From NCBI GenBank assembly GCA_964454685.1, contig CAYVTZ010000003.1:66975-130974 (forward strand): a stretch of DNA of 64,000 bases, written 5' to 3'. The stretch comes from CAYVTZ01 sp964454685. Lineage in GTDB: Bacteria; Bacillota; Clostridia; Christensenellales; Christensenellaceae. This document shows positions 52,101 through 60,050 of this stretch, piece by piece. Every line of letters starts with the position of its first letter. Position 1 is the stretch's first letter. Both the position numbers and the translations under genes were made by a program. The notes beneath the pieces are model-generated. The model was not told the DNA's origin, did no database searches, and worked only from the letters and a program-made list of their open reading frames with translations.

Positions 52101-53359
52101 CCGCCGATGTCGATGATAAGATCTACATCCTGATTGAAATATTGCGCCGCGCGAAAATGCGCCATGGTCTCGATTTCGCCACAATCCAGCCGCAACGCTT
52201 CCTTGATGATGGCCTCGCCGTATCCCGTCACACAGCTTCCCGCAAGGTAAGCCCCCTGCGGCATCTGCCGATAGATTTCTTTCAAAATCTCCACCGCCGA
52301 ATCCAGCGGACTGCCCTCGTTGGAATGATAATGCCGGAACAAAATGCGCTTCTCGTCGTCCATCAGCACCGCCTTAATGGTGGTGCTACCCGCATCAATG
52401 CCCAAATATACAGGGCCTTGCTGCGTCGCCAATTCCGCCGTTCCCGCCTTGCGCCCGCTATGCCGCGCCGCAAAATTATCGTAATCTTCCCGGCTCTCAA
52501 ACAGCGGCTTTAAGCGCCGCGTTTCGTGTTCCCCTTCACCTGCCGCATCCATAAAGTCCGGCAATTCACGGACATAAAACTCCTTGCCGGATGCCATCAA
52601 CGCCGCGCCGATCGCCACAAACAAATGCGAATTTTCAGGATGGATGATCTCATCCTCTTTTAAATGCAGCGTCTCAACAAAGCGCTGTCTCAGCTGTGTC
52701 AAATAATGCAGCGGGCCGCCCAAAAAGGCAACCTTGCCGCGGATGGGTCGCCCGCATGCCAGCCCTGCAATGGTCTGGTTCACCACGGATTGAAACACCG
52801 ATGCCGCCACATCCTCACGCGCCGCACCCTCGTTGAGCAACGGCTGGATGTCCGTCTTTGCAAACACGCCGCAACGCGCCGCAATCGGGTAGATTGTCTT
52901 GTGCTCTTTGCTCAGTTCGTTCATGCCCATCGGGTCGGTCGCCAGCAGCGTCGCCATCTGGTCGATGAACGCCCCCGTACCACCCGCGCAAGTTCCGTTC
53001 ATGCGCTGTTCCAGCGACGGCTTCATGTAGGTAATCTTCGCGTCCTCGCCGCCCAGTTCCAGCACCACGTCTGCCTGCGGCATAAATTGTTGCGTCGCGC
53101 ACGCACCCGCCACCACTTCCTGCACAAAGGGCAGCCCCAGCAGATTCGCCACCGATAGCCCGCCCGATCCTGTGATGGAGCAGCTTACCTGATATGCTCC
53201 ACACTCCTGCGCTGCTTCCCGAAATAAATTCATCAGCTCGCCGCGCACATCCGAAAAATGCCTTCTGTATCGTTCAAAGATAATCTGGTTCTCCGCGTCC
53301 AGCAACACCAGTTTGATGGTTGTAGAGCCGATATCCAGACCTAATTTATAATCCGTCAT
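49142..53359 (-). CDS. Giant acyl-CoA dehydratase activase-related protein (two ASKHA domains)
   Basis: A 1405-residue protein. Two ATPase domains of the BcrAD/BadFG/HgdC fold: LGLDIGSTTIKLVLLD at the N-terminus with the Fe-S ligand loop NGTCAGGTGAFIDQMA, and YLGIDAGSTTIKAVLMD near residue 320 with EACSSGCGSFLQTFA. The C-terminal half is the DUF2229/CoA-substrate-specific component region with CYPAKLIHGHIENLA and CGLDAITTDQVQEI. Such fused proteins are widespread in clostridia and believed to drive electrons into a radical dehydratase-like partner using ATP, but their substrate is unknown. No hgdAB-like dehydratase subunit genes are nearby. Start at ATG 53359. Confidence 0.92.
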   Translation of the reverse strand: MTDYKLGLDIGSTTIKLVLLDAENQIIFERYRRHFSDVRGELMNLFREAAQECGAYQVSCSITGSGGLSVANLLGLPFVQEVVAGACATQQFMPQADVVLELGGEDAKITYMKPSLEQRMNGTCAGGTGAFIDQMATLLATDPMGMNELSKEHKTIYPIAARCGVFAKTDIQPLLNEGAAREDVAASVFQSVVNQTIAGLACGRPIRGKVAFLGGPLHYLTQLRQRFVETLHLKEDEIIHPENSHLFVAIGAALMASGKEFYVRELPDFMDAAGEGEHETRRLKPLFESREDYDNFAARHSGRKAGTAELATQQGPVYLGIDAGSTTIKAVLMDDEKRILFRHYHSNEGSPLDSAVEILKEIYRQMPQGAYLAGSCVTGYGEAIIKEALRLDCGEIETMAHFRAAQYFNQDVDLIIDIGGQDMKCLKIHDGVVDGIMLNEACSSGCGSFLQTFAFSLGIPITEFAQEALKARNPVDLGTRCTVFMNSRVKQAQKEGATVGDISAGLSYSVVKNALYKVIKVKDPQDLGANIVVQGGTFKNDAILRTFELELGREVIRPDIAELMGAFGAALIARREMQGQRSGIVTAQELEGFAYKGSFARCGKCENRCMLTITTFEDGRKFISGNRCEQGGGKVQKNDFPNLFEYKLQRVFDYEPLAAEQAPRGEIGIPRALNVFENYPFWFTMMTKLGFRVVLSDPSSHAIFEKGMETISSDTVCYPAKLIHGHIENLAEKGVKKILYPCIPFERKEYGDANNNYNCPVVTSYPEVIANNMEVLREQEITFFKFFVALDEPDFMPQKMVKEFGQYGVTIEEATAASEAAYAELARFKRDMEQKGEETIAWLKETGNTGIVLAGRPYHVDREINHGIPELITSYGLAVLTEDSVAHLGNLPRPIRVMDQWAYHTRLYEAAATVAKTDCLQLVQLNSFGCGLDAITTDQVQEIIAAAGKIYTLLKIDEISNLGAAKIRIRSLIAALKEKRDRPAEQKDPVWHRKIFTEEMRLKGTIVCPQMAPMQFQFLKQAFDPTGYNFKVLTEVTKEDIDVGLKYVNNDACYPTIIVVGQLVNAFITGKLDPDNTVIMLTQTGGGCRASNYLAFLRKALKEAGFPQVVVASINFSGLEKNPGLKMTVGWGIRIMMAILLGDLLQKVLLATRPYEVNKGESDALAEKWTKRIQDVVYHTRYFGYRKAAKEMVREFDNVARTGAVKPKVGIVGEILVKYHPDANNHAIDVIEREGGECVMPALMDFGMYSFYSSKFKHFEMGKSKLMYKASQFGVKLVNNFKKPIQRALKKSKHFEEYPHIAHLAELAENMLSNGNCTGEGWFLTAEMLHLIESGAPNIICVQPFACLPNHVVGKGMIRGIRDKYPQANIVAVDYDPGASEVNQLNRIKLMIYSAFENMKKQGLE

Positions 53360-53461
53360 TCTGACCTCCTGATCCTAGGTGCCGCGGTTTCCACCACTTC
53401 ACCACGTTACAGTATACCAAATCAGCCGAAAAATATCAACCGCGTTCGCGCCCCACGCAGA

Positions 53462-53496
53462 AAAGACCTCCCTGCCATGCAAACAGAAAGGTCTTT
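53462..53496 (-). terminator. Terminator after nicotinate phosphoribosyltransferase
   Basis: AAAGACCT / AGGTCTTT stem with TTTTC following on the minus strand, 25 bases after the stop. Confidence 0.75.
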
Positions 53497-53520
53497 GCCC
53501 CGTCAAGTTTTTCTAACCCG

Positions 53521-54954
53521 TTATCCCCGCTTCTGATTCAGCAGCTCTGTTTTCAGTGCGTACAACCCGTCGGATAAGTCCACTTTGTAGATGTGCGGAC
53601 GTTTCAGCCGCTTGAATTCATCCCAGAACGTATCCTTCTCCGCCTTGGTGCTTGCGCAAATTGTCTCCATATCCGGACAAGCATAAACCTGCTCTCCTCT
53701 ACGAAACACAGGCACCAGCAGTTCCTTGATCGTGAAATCTGTAATGGTCATTTTCTTCCATGTCTCCACCGGATCAAAGATAGTCAACGGCCGCGTCTCG
53801 TCAATGGTTTCCTGCTCCAGCATAATGAGGTCGGCAATCGCCTTGCCGCTTGTCTTACCATAAATGCGCACCACCTTCTTGATGCCCGGATTGGTGATCT
53901 TAGCAATATTACTGCTGATTTTCAGCTTTGGAATCACCCGCTCTCCCTCAATCACCGCACTCAGCTTATAGACGCCGCCCAGCGCAGGCGATTCGTATCC
54001 GCCTGTAATCAAGCGCGTCCCAACCCCCCATGTATCGATGCGCGCACCCTGCTGCTTGAGATCGGCAATCACATATTCGTCCAAATCAGAGGACGCAACG
54101 ATCTTCGCGTTGGGGAATCCCGCATCATCCATCATTTTTCGCGCCTCTTTGGAAAGGTACGCAAGGTCACCGGAATCCAGCCTGATGCCTGCAGCCTCAT
54201 AGCCTTTCTCCCGCAATTCACGAAACACTTGTATCGCGTTGGGAACGCCGCTTTTCAGTGTGTCGTAGGTGTCCACCAGCAACAGGCAGTTCTGCGGAAA
54301 GGTGTCCGCATACGCGCGAAATGCCGTGATTTCGTCCTCAAAGCTCATCACCCAGCTATGCGCGTGCGTCCCCGCCGCCTTCACGCCAAACATCTGTGCC
54401 GCCAGCACATCCGAGGTCGCGTTGCACCCCGCGATCATCGCCGCACGTCCGCCATACAGCCCCGCATCCGGCCCCTGCGCCCGCCGCAGACCAAATTCCA
54501 ATACGGAATCCCCCTGCGCCGCATGCACAATGCGGCTCGCTTTGGTCGCAATCAGCGTTTGGTGATTGATAATGGTCAGCAATGCAGTCTCCACCAGTTG
54601 CGCCTCGCAAATAGGCGCACGCACCCGCATGATCGGCTCCATCGGAAACACAATCGTCCCCTCCGGCAGCGCGTCAATATCGCCGGTGAAACGCAAATCT
54701 TGCAAATAGTCCAAAAATGCCGAATCGAATACATTCAGCGAGCGCAAATACGCAATATCCTCCGGCTCAAAATGCAGATTGTTCACATATTCGATCGCCT
54801 GCTCCAACCCCGCACAAACGGCATAGTTGGTCTCCTCTCCCTGCTTGCGGAAAAACAGATCAAACACCGCTTCATTTTGATAACTGCCCGTTTTAAAATA
54901 TCCGTTCATCATCGTCAACTGATAAAAATCCGTCAACATCGTCAAATTTCTCAA
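53521..54954 (-). CDS. pncB: Nicotinate phosphoribosyltransferase
   Basis: A 477-residue enzyme that salvages nicotinate into nicotinate mononucleotide for NAD synthesis. N-terminus MLTDFYQLTMMNGYF, substrate blocks EFGLRRAQGPDAG and GTHAHSWVMSFEDE, PRPP region GIRLDSGDLAYLSKEAR and VGTRLITGGYESPALGGVYKL. The start is taken as TTG 54954, which gives the family N-terminus RNLTMLTDFYQLTMM and has an upstream GAGGA; ATG 54984 is an alternative. Confidence 0.93.
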   Translation of the reverse strand: MRNLTMLTDFYQLTMMNGYFKTGSYQNEAVFDLFFRKQGEETNYAVCAGLEQAIEYVNNLHFEPEDIAYLRSLNVFDSAFLDYLQDLRFTGDIDALPEGTIVFPMEPIMRVRAPICEAQLVETALLTIINHQTLIATKASRIVHAAQGDSVLEFGLRRAQGPDAGLYGGRAAMIAGCNATSDVLAAQMFGVKAAGTHAHSWVMSFEDEITAFRAYADTFPQNCLLLVDTYDTLKSGVPNAIQVFRELREKGYEAAGIRLDSGDLAYLSKEARKMMDDAGFPNAKIVASSDLDEYVIADLKQQGARIDTWGVGTRLITGGYESPALGGVYKLSAVIEGERVIPKLKISSNIAKITNPGIKKVVRIYGKTSGKAIADLIMLEQETIDETRPLTIFDPVETWKKMTITDFTIKELLVPVFRRGEQVYACPDMETICASTKAEKDTFWDEFKRLKRPHIYKVDLSDGLYALKTELLNQKRG

Positions 54955-55069
54955 CTCAATTTCCTCGCTTTCCTGTCTACCCATCTCGCGGCTTTCGCCG
55001 CCAAATCTGCTTTTCGTGCCTGTTTCACTTGCGACCCTCGCGCAGCCACGCAAAGCCCCCACAATACAA

Positions 55070-55100
55070 AAACCCTGCAAAAGCAATCCTCACAGGGCTT
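55070..55100 (-). terminator. Terminator after lgt
   Basis: Minus-strand stem AAGCCCTG / CAGGGTTT (one G-U pair) followed by TTTG, immediately after the lgt stop. Confidence 0.7.
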
Positions 55101-55108
55101 GTGGTTGA

Positions 55109-56059
55109 TTATTCCTCTTTTGGTTGCTCCGCCTCAGCGGTTTCCTCCTCGGTCGTCTCCTGCGCGCTTTGCAGTGCATCTGCTGTTTCTTGCTTCACCG
55201 GTTCCGACGCAGCCCGATTCTTCTCCGGCTTCACAGCCGTCCTGTCCTCAAATCCAATGCAGTAACGTCCCTCATACAGCGGATTCTCTTGATTGCGCTT
55301 GCGTACAATCAGCAGATAGATCACGCCTATCGCTGCCAAAATCAGTGAAAGCAGCATGGATACCGGAATACCGGATTCAAAGGATAGTGTACGAATGCGC
55401 ACTCCTTCAATCCAAAAGCGCCCGATGCCATACCCGATCAGATACGTTGCAAACACACTGCCATCGCGCTTTGCCTTCTTCGCCACGCGCAGCAGAACAA
55501 ACAACAGCGCCAAATTCCACATGCTTTCGTAAAAGAAGGTCGCCAAATACCAGTTCCCGTTATCCACATGCACCGCAAACGGAAAAAATTGCAGCGCAGG
55601 GTCGCTCACCTGCATGCCGTATGCTTCCTGATTGAAAAAATTACCCCAGCGCCCGATGATCTGCCCAAGCGTCAAGCCGGGCACCAAAAAGTCCATCAAA
55701 CGGAAAAACGGAAATTTGCGCCACTTCGCAACGATAAACGCCGCTAAAATGCCGCCCAGCACCGCGCCGTAAATAGCGATGCCGCCCTCCCAAATCGCAA
55801 TGATCTGTTCCGGGTGCTGGCTGTAATATTCCCATTCAAACGCCACATAGTAGACGCGGGCACACACAATGGCAAGCGGAATCGCCAAAATCATGCAGTC
55901 GATCACCAATTCAGCCGTATAGCCCTTTTGCTTTGCCTGACGGATCGCCAGTGCAATGCCCAGCACAATGCCCAGTGCAATTAAGATTCCGTACCACGCG
56001 ATGTCCAGCCCTTCGATACCGAATAAGTTGTGAATCGCAATCTTGTCCAAACCAATCAT
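55109..56059 (-). CDS. lgt: Prolipoprotein diacylglyceryl transferase Lgt
   Basis: A 316-residue inner-membrane enzyme that adds diacylglycerol to the lipobox Cys of prolipoproteins, such as the three lipoproteins in this window. Seven membrane spans; signature GRWGNFFNQEAYG around residue 135, and YGIGRFWIEGVR toward the C-terminus. The last 50 residues form an unusually acidic, Glu-rich cytoplasmic tail. Fourteen bases separate it from the upstream acyl-CoA synthetase gene, so the two may be co-transcribed. Confidence 0.96.
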   Translation of the reverse strand: MIGLDKIAIHNLFGIEGLDIAWYGILIALGIVLGIALAIRQAKQKGYTAELVIDCMILAIPLAIVCARVYYVAFEWEYYSQHPEQIIAIWEGGIAIYGAVLGGILAAFIVAKWRKFPFFRLMDFLVPGLTLGQIIGRWGNFFNQEAYGMQVSDPALQFFPFAVHVDNGNWYLATFFYESMWNLALLFVLLRVAKKAKRDGSVFATYLIGYGIGRFWIEGVRIRTLSFESGIPVSMLLSLILAAIGVIYLLIVRKRNQENPLYEGRYCIGFEDRTAVKPEKNRAASEPVKQETADALQSAQETTEEETAEAEQPKEE

Positions 56060-56072
56060 AGTGTACTCTTTC

Positions 56073-57737
56073 CTACGCCGTTTCGATCGAGGCAGCCGCC
56101 TGTAAATTCAGCTCCTCAATCGCCCACTCACGCATCTTATATTTTTGTATTTTGCCACTTGCCGTCATGGGGAAGCTGTCTACAAATTTGATGTAGCGCG
56201 GCGATTTAAAGCGGGAAAGTCCCTCTTTTACAAATGTGATCATCTCTTCCTCGCTTGATGTTTCGCCATCTTTCAAAATGACGCACGCCAGCACTTCTTC
56301 ACCGTAGCGCTTGTCCGGCACACCAATCACCTGCACATCGCGCACCTTGGGATGTGTGTACAAAAATTCTTCAATTTCTCGCGGATAAATGTTTTCACCG
56401 CCACGGATAATCATGTCCTTGAGCCGCCCTGTGATCTTGAAATATCCGTCCTCATCGATGGTTCCCAAATCACCGGTATGCAGCCAACCCTCTTCGTCAA
56501 TGGCCTGCGCTGTCGCTTCAGGCATTTTGTAGTAGCCCTTCATGATGTTATATCCGCGCGCCACAATTTCGCCCTGTGTATTCGTCGGCGCGTCCTCACC
56601 GGTTTCCGGCAAAACGATTTTCGCCTCCACGCCCGGCACCACCTTACCCACGGTCGCCACGCGCAGCTCAATCGGATCCGTCGTTGTGGTCATGGTAATC
56701 GCAGGAGATGCCTCCGTCTGCCCATAAGTAATCGTGATCTCGGTCATATTCATGTCCGTCATCGCACGCTTCATAAATTCGATCGGGCAGGGCGAGCCCG
56801 CCATAATGCCCGTGCGCAAGTTCGAGAAATCGTATTGTTCAAAGTCCGGATGCTCCAGCATAGCAATAAACATCGTGGGCACTCCGTGCACCGCCGTGCA
56901 TTTCTCCATCTGGATGGCGTTCATCACCGTCAGCGGGTTGAAGTGGTCCACCAAAATCATCGCCGTGCCGTGTGTAAAGCTTGCCATTACGCCAAGCACA
57001 CAGCCAAAGCAGTGGAACAGCGGCACCACGATCAGCAGTCGATCCTTGCTTGTCAGCTTCATGCAATCACCAATCGCCATACCGTTGTTCACCAGATTGT
57101 AATGCGTCAGCATCACACCCTTGGGAAATCCCGTCGTGCCCGACGTGTACTGCATGTTGATGACGTCATGGATGTCCAGTTCCTTTTTGCGCGCGTTGAG
57201 CGCCTCCTGCGGCACCAGCTTGGCGAATTCGAGCAGTTCCTCCCATGCAAACATACCCGACGGCACATCCTCATCCAGAAAAATCACATTTTTCAGGCAA
57301 GGCAGCCGCTTGCTCACCAGCTCTCCTTTTTTGCAGGTTGCCAGCTCCGGACATAAGCCCATCACATGCTCTACATAGTTGGAATCTTTAAATGCTCCCA
57401 TCATCACCAGCGTTGTGGTGTCGGATTGTTTGAGTAGATATTCCAGTTCAAACTGTTTGTAGTTGGTGTTGACGGTCACCAGCACCGCGCCCATCTTTGC
57501 CGTCGCAAACTGCGTCATCATCCATTCGGGATAGTTGGTCGCCCAAATCGAAACATGGTCGCCCTTCTGGATGCCCATGCCCATAAAGCCACGTGCCAGA
57601 AGGTCGGTTAGCTCATCAAACTCCTTATAGGAATAGCGCACATTTTTGTACGGATCCACAAGCATATCGTTGTCGGGTATCTCCAGTGCCTGTTTGTGAA
57701 GCATTTGGTCAATAGTCATTTCAAGCAATGCAGCCAT
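56073..57737 (-). CDS. AMP-forming acyl-CoA synthetase
   Basis: A 554-residue adenylate-forming ligase activating a fatty or other carboxylic acid to its CoA ester. AMP-binding P-loop MQYTSGTTGFPKGVMLTHYN, then ITYGQTEASPAIT, GWLHTGDLGTIDEDGYFKITGR and the C-terminal Lys in TASGKIQKYKMRE. Closest in style to medium-chain fatty acyl-CoA ligases (FadD3/FadK-like); chain length not decidable. GGAGGAGAG precedes ATG 57737. Confidence 0.94.
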   Translation of the reverse strand: MAALLEMTIDQMLHKQALEIPDNDMLVDPYKNVRYSYKEFDELTDLLARGFMGMGIQKGDHVSIWATNYPEWMMTQFATAKMGAVLVTVNTNYKQFELEYLLKQSDTTTLVMMGAFKDSNYVEHVMGLCPELATCKKGELVSKRLPCLKNVIFLDEDVPSGMFAWEELLEFAKLVPQEALNARKKELDIHDVINMQYTSGTTGFPKGVMLTHYNLVNNGMAIGDCMKLTSKDRLLIVVPLFHCFGCVLGVMASFTHGTAMILVDHFNPLTVMNAIQMEKCTAVHGVPTMFIAMLEHPDFEQYDFSNLRTGIMAGSPCPIEFMKRAMTDMNMTEITITYGQTEASPAITMTTTTDPIELRVATVGKVVPGVEAKIVLPETGEDAPTNTQGEIVARGYNIMKGYYKMPEATAQAIDEEGWLHTGDLGTIDEDGYFKITGRLKDMIIRGGENIYPREIEEFLYTHPKVRDVQVIGVPDKRYGEEVLACVILKDGETSSEEEMITFVKEGLSRFKSPRYIKFVDSFPMTASGKIQKYKMREWAIEELNLQAAASIETA

Positions 57738-57835
57738 GTCTCTCCTCCTGAAAAATTCAAAATTAAATCGCCTTTCAGCAAAAACTCTTTCAGCATATTT
57801 TATCAAAAAAATCACGGGTTTTCAATAGCAGAAAA

Positions 57836-57871
57836 ATACGGCTCGCAACACAAAAATGTCGCAAGCCGTAT
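57836..57871 (-). terminator. Terminator after the DUF308-like gene
   Basis: ATACGGCT / AGCCGTAT outer stem, extended by GCGACA-type pairing inside, followed by TTTTTC on the minus strand. It lies between the synthetase start and the membrane-protein stop. Confidence 0.8.
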
Positions 57872-57962
57872 CTTGCTAGAATTTCAGCGTCATCGCGCGC
57901 CCTCGGCTACATGCCTTCACGCGCTTTTATGCCGCGATGCGCCTCCTCACAAACACAAGTCG

Positions 57963-58526
57963 TCACGCAACCATATGCTTTTTCGCGGCATTGAGCATCA
58001 CGAAAGAAACAATGCTTGCAACGCCATATGCAATGAGGCATACGCTAAACAAGACGGTCTCCGGCGGTGTTCCAAAACCCAGCGAACGGATCAGCAACAC
58101 GGCGCCCACAGCAATCTGCACCAGGCTCAAAACCATGATGGCTAAAAAAGCACTCCTGCGAGAGGATCGGCGTATCTTCATGGCGTCGATCAGGCACATA
58201 ATCCCCGTAATCAGCGCCCAAACGCTGACAATGATCGGAATAATCAAGCTTGCAACGCCGTTCTGGAACAACAGCAGCAATATGCCCAACACCACCGCAA
58301 TCACCGGCATTATAAATGCCGCATCCTCATTGTGTCTGCGCTTTCTGGCGTTCAATAATACCTGAATCCCACCATAAGCCAGCAAGGCAATGCCCATCAC
58401 AATCACAATGATCTGCATTGCAGCCTCTTGGTTCACCAACACAAAGATGCCCATTGCCAAAAACACAACGCTAAGCAGCACTCGTATCGTATCCTTTGAT
58501 GGTTTCGAACTTTTTCCCGTACTCAT
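57963..58526 (-). CDS. DUF308/HdeD-like membrane protein
   Basis: A 187-residue protein with six predicted membrane helices arranged as three GXXXX-hairpin repeats typical of the HdeD/DUF308 family (VFLAMGIFVLVNQEAAMQII, VIAVVLGILLLLFQNG and MVLSLVQIAVGAVLLI). Family members are linked to acid or envelope stress in some bacteria; the role here is unknown. ATG 58526 follows GAGGAGGATC. Confidence 0.85.
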   Translation of the reverse strand: MSTGKSSKPSKDTIRVLLSVVFLAMGIFVLVNQEAAMQIIVIVMGIALLAYGGIQVLLNARKRRHNEDAAFIMPVIAVVLGILLLLFQNGVASLIIPIIVSVWALITGIMCLIDAMKIRRSSRRSAFLAIMVLSLVQIAVGAVLLIRSLGFGTPPETVLFSVCLIAYGVASIVSFVMLNAAKKHMVA

Positions 58527-58616
58527 TTCCGATCCTCCTCTTGTTCTTTTCTTCCATCGACTAAGGCGCCCGCCCGCTAGTATCAACCATCCATCTTGGC
58601 GCGGCCGGCCTTTTAT

Positions 58617-59651
58617 TTACACATAAAAGTGCATCGGATACGCCAAATACTCCACATCCTCTAATTTCTCCACTGTCACATAACCCGCAGGCGCATCCAG
58701 CACTGTCGGAATGCGGTTGACAACGGTCGCGCAGGTGTGCTCCACGGTTGCCGGCTTGCTGACGTAGAATGTGGTGTCCGGCTCTCCTATGATTTTCCAG
58801 TCGCACATATCTCCGTCGTCCGGCCCATACACCTTGCCAATGCACTGCGTTTCGATCACAGGCCCTTGAAAGGTTTCTGTCGTCACCACAGCGCTCATGC
58901 CGATGCACTTGCCTTGCGGGATATTTTTGCCCATCGTCTCGGAATAAACGTCGCCGTCATGGAAATACGGTACGCATTTTTGTGTTTGAGTTTTGATCGT
59001 CCAGCCCATTTTATTACACAATGCCTCGTTGGAATTCCAGACGTAAGCAGGCTCCAGCACCTCCGGATGCGCAATCGTAGCCTCAAATTCCTCCGGCGTC
59101 AAATCCACGCCGTGTGCCTGCGCAAGCGCCAAACCGTAATCCTCAACATTATAACTGACCGCGCCTTCAATGCGCCGGATGTTGTGCACACCCCCTGCCA
59201 CACAGCCAATCATATTCACCCAGAAAATGTCCTGCATGCCGGAACCGACAATGGTACATCCCGTTTCTTTTGCAAGCGTGTCCAAGCGGTTTGTCATTTC
59301 CGCCGCCGTCGTCCACGGATAAATTGCCTCTTCACAGGTCGAGATCACATTGATGCCGCGTTCGGCGCATTGCTCAAACGCGTCATACACATCGCTGATA
59401 AAGCTAAACAGCGTGACGATTGCAATGTCCGGGTCTGTCTCATCCAGCACATGCCCTGCATCCTTTTGGATCACCACGCCCAGTTTACAGCCCAACCCGG
59501 CATATTCTCCTACATCCATGCCGACAATCTCCGGATTTACGTCAATCGCTCCCACGATCTCCGCACCTTTTTCATACAGATAGCGCAAAATATATTTTGC
59601 CATTTTCCCGCAGCCATACTGCACCACACGAATCTTCTCTTTGTTTACCAT
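58617..59651 (-). CDS. 2,4-diaminopentanoate dehydrogenase-like NAD(P)H oxidoreductase
   Basis: A 344-residue DapB-fold oxidoreductase. Rossmann start VVQYGCGKMAKYILRYLYEKG, then NPEIVGMDVGEYAG, STCEEAIYPWTTA and GSGMQDIFWVNM. It matches the Ord-type 2,4-diaminopentanoate dehydrogenase of clostridial ornithine degradation, but the neighbouring ornithine-pathway genes (orr, oraSE, ortAB) are absent, so a different amine substrate is possible. ATG 59651 after AAGGAGG. Own promoter at 59775-59803. Confidence 0.85.
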   Translation of the reverse strand: MVNKEKIRVVQYGCGKMAKYILRYLYEKGAEIVGAIDVNPEIVGMDVGEYAGLGCKLGVVIQKDAGHVLDETDPDIAIVTLFSFISDVYDAFEQCAERGINVISTCEEAIYPWTTAAEMTNRLDTLAKETGCTIVGSGMQDIFWVNMIGCVAGGVHNIRRIEGAVSYNVEDYGLALAQAHGVDLTPEEFEATIAHPEVLEPAYVWNSNEALCNKMGWTIKTQTQKCVPYFHDGDVYSETMGKNIPQGKCIGMSAVVTTETFQGPVIETQCIGKVYGPDDGDMCDWKIIGEPDTTFYVSKPATVEHTCATVVNRIPTVLDAPAGYVTVEKLEDVEYLAYPMHFYV

Positions 59652-59774
59652 AAAAGAATCCTCCTTCGCTTTTCTTTGTTGCATTCGATTTTGTCATACC
59701 AGAAATTGGTGTCTGAATTGTTCTGCACGAAACCACATGTTTCCTAAGCTACCCATGCCATCGTTGTTACCCTC

Positions 59775-59803
59775 ATCATAACACACGCTGCGCACGATTC
59801 CAA
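59775..59803 (-). promoter_or_regulatory. Sigma-A promoter of the diaminopentanoate dehydrogenase-like gene
   Basis: TTGGAA, 17-base spacer, TATGAT on the minus strand; leader of about 115 bases before the ATG. Confidence 0.6.
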
Positions 59804-59884
59804 GAGGAAAACGCGCTGTAACCCACAAGTTTTTTCGCTTGTCGTTTTCCCGCCCGCTCCTCACAAAAAAGAGAGCGCGCACAG

Positions 59885-59913
59885 TAGACAAACCTCCCAA
59901 GCCATGATATAAT
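59885..59913 (+). promoter_or_regulatory. Promoter of tRNA-Arg
   Basis: TAGACA, 17-base spacer, TATAAT, ending 11 bases before the tRNA. Confidence 0.75.
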
Positions 59914-59924
59914 TATTGCGGTTT

Positions 59925-60001
59925 GTATCCGTAGCTCAGCTGGATAGAGCGTAGGACTCCGACTCCTAAGGTCGCAGGTTCGAACCCTGTCGGGTACACC
60001 A
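59925..60001 (+). tRNA. tRNA-Arg (anticodon CCG)
   Basis: Seventy-seven bases including encoded CCA. Acceptor GTATCCG/CGGGTAC (one wobble), D arm GCTCAGCTGGATAGAGC, anticodon arm TAGGA-CTCCGAC-TCCTA giving anticodon CCG (reads CGG, Arg), T arm GCAGGTTCGAACCCTGT. A mobile segment begins right after it. Confidence 0.95.
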
Positions 60002-60005
60002 GTCT

Positions 60006-60046
60006 AAGTGTTCTTATAGGCTTTCAGCCTTGTAAGAGCACTTTTT
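60006..60046 (+). terminator. Terminator after tRNA-Arg
   Basis: AAGTGTTCTTA pairs with TAAGAGCACTT (one wobble), with an inner GGC/GCC, followed by TTTTTG. Confidence 0.75.
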
Positions 60047-60050
60047 GTAT

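Noticed and set aside
53593..55635. 680-residue plus-strand open frame
   Set aside because: It is the antisense shadow of pncB and lgt; composition is His/Arg-rich as expected for reverse frames in GC-rich DNA.
56352..57356. 334-residue plus-strand frame inside the acyl-CoA synthetase gene
   Set aside because: Antisense shadow; no ribosome site and no recognisable domain.
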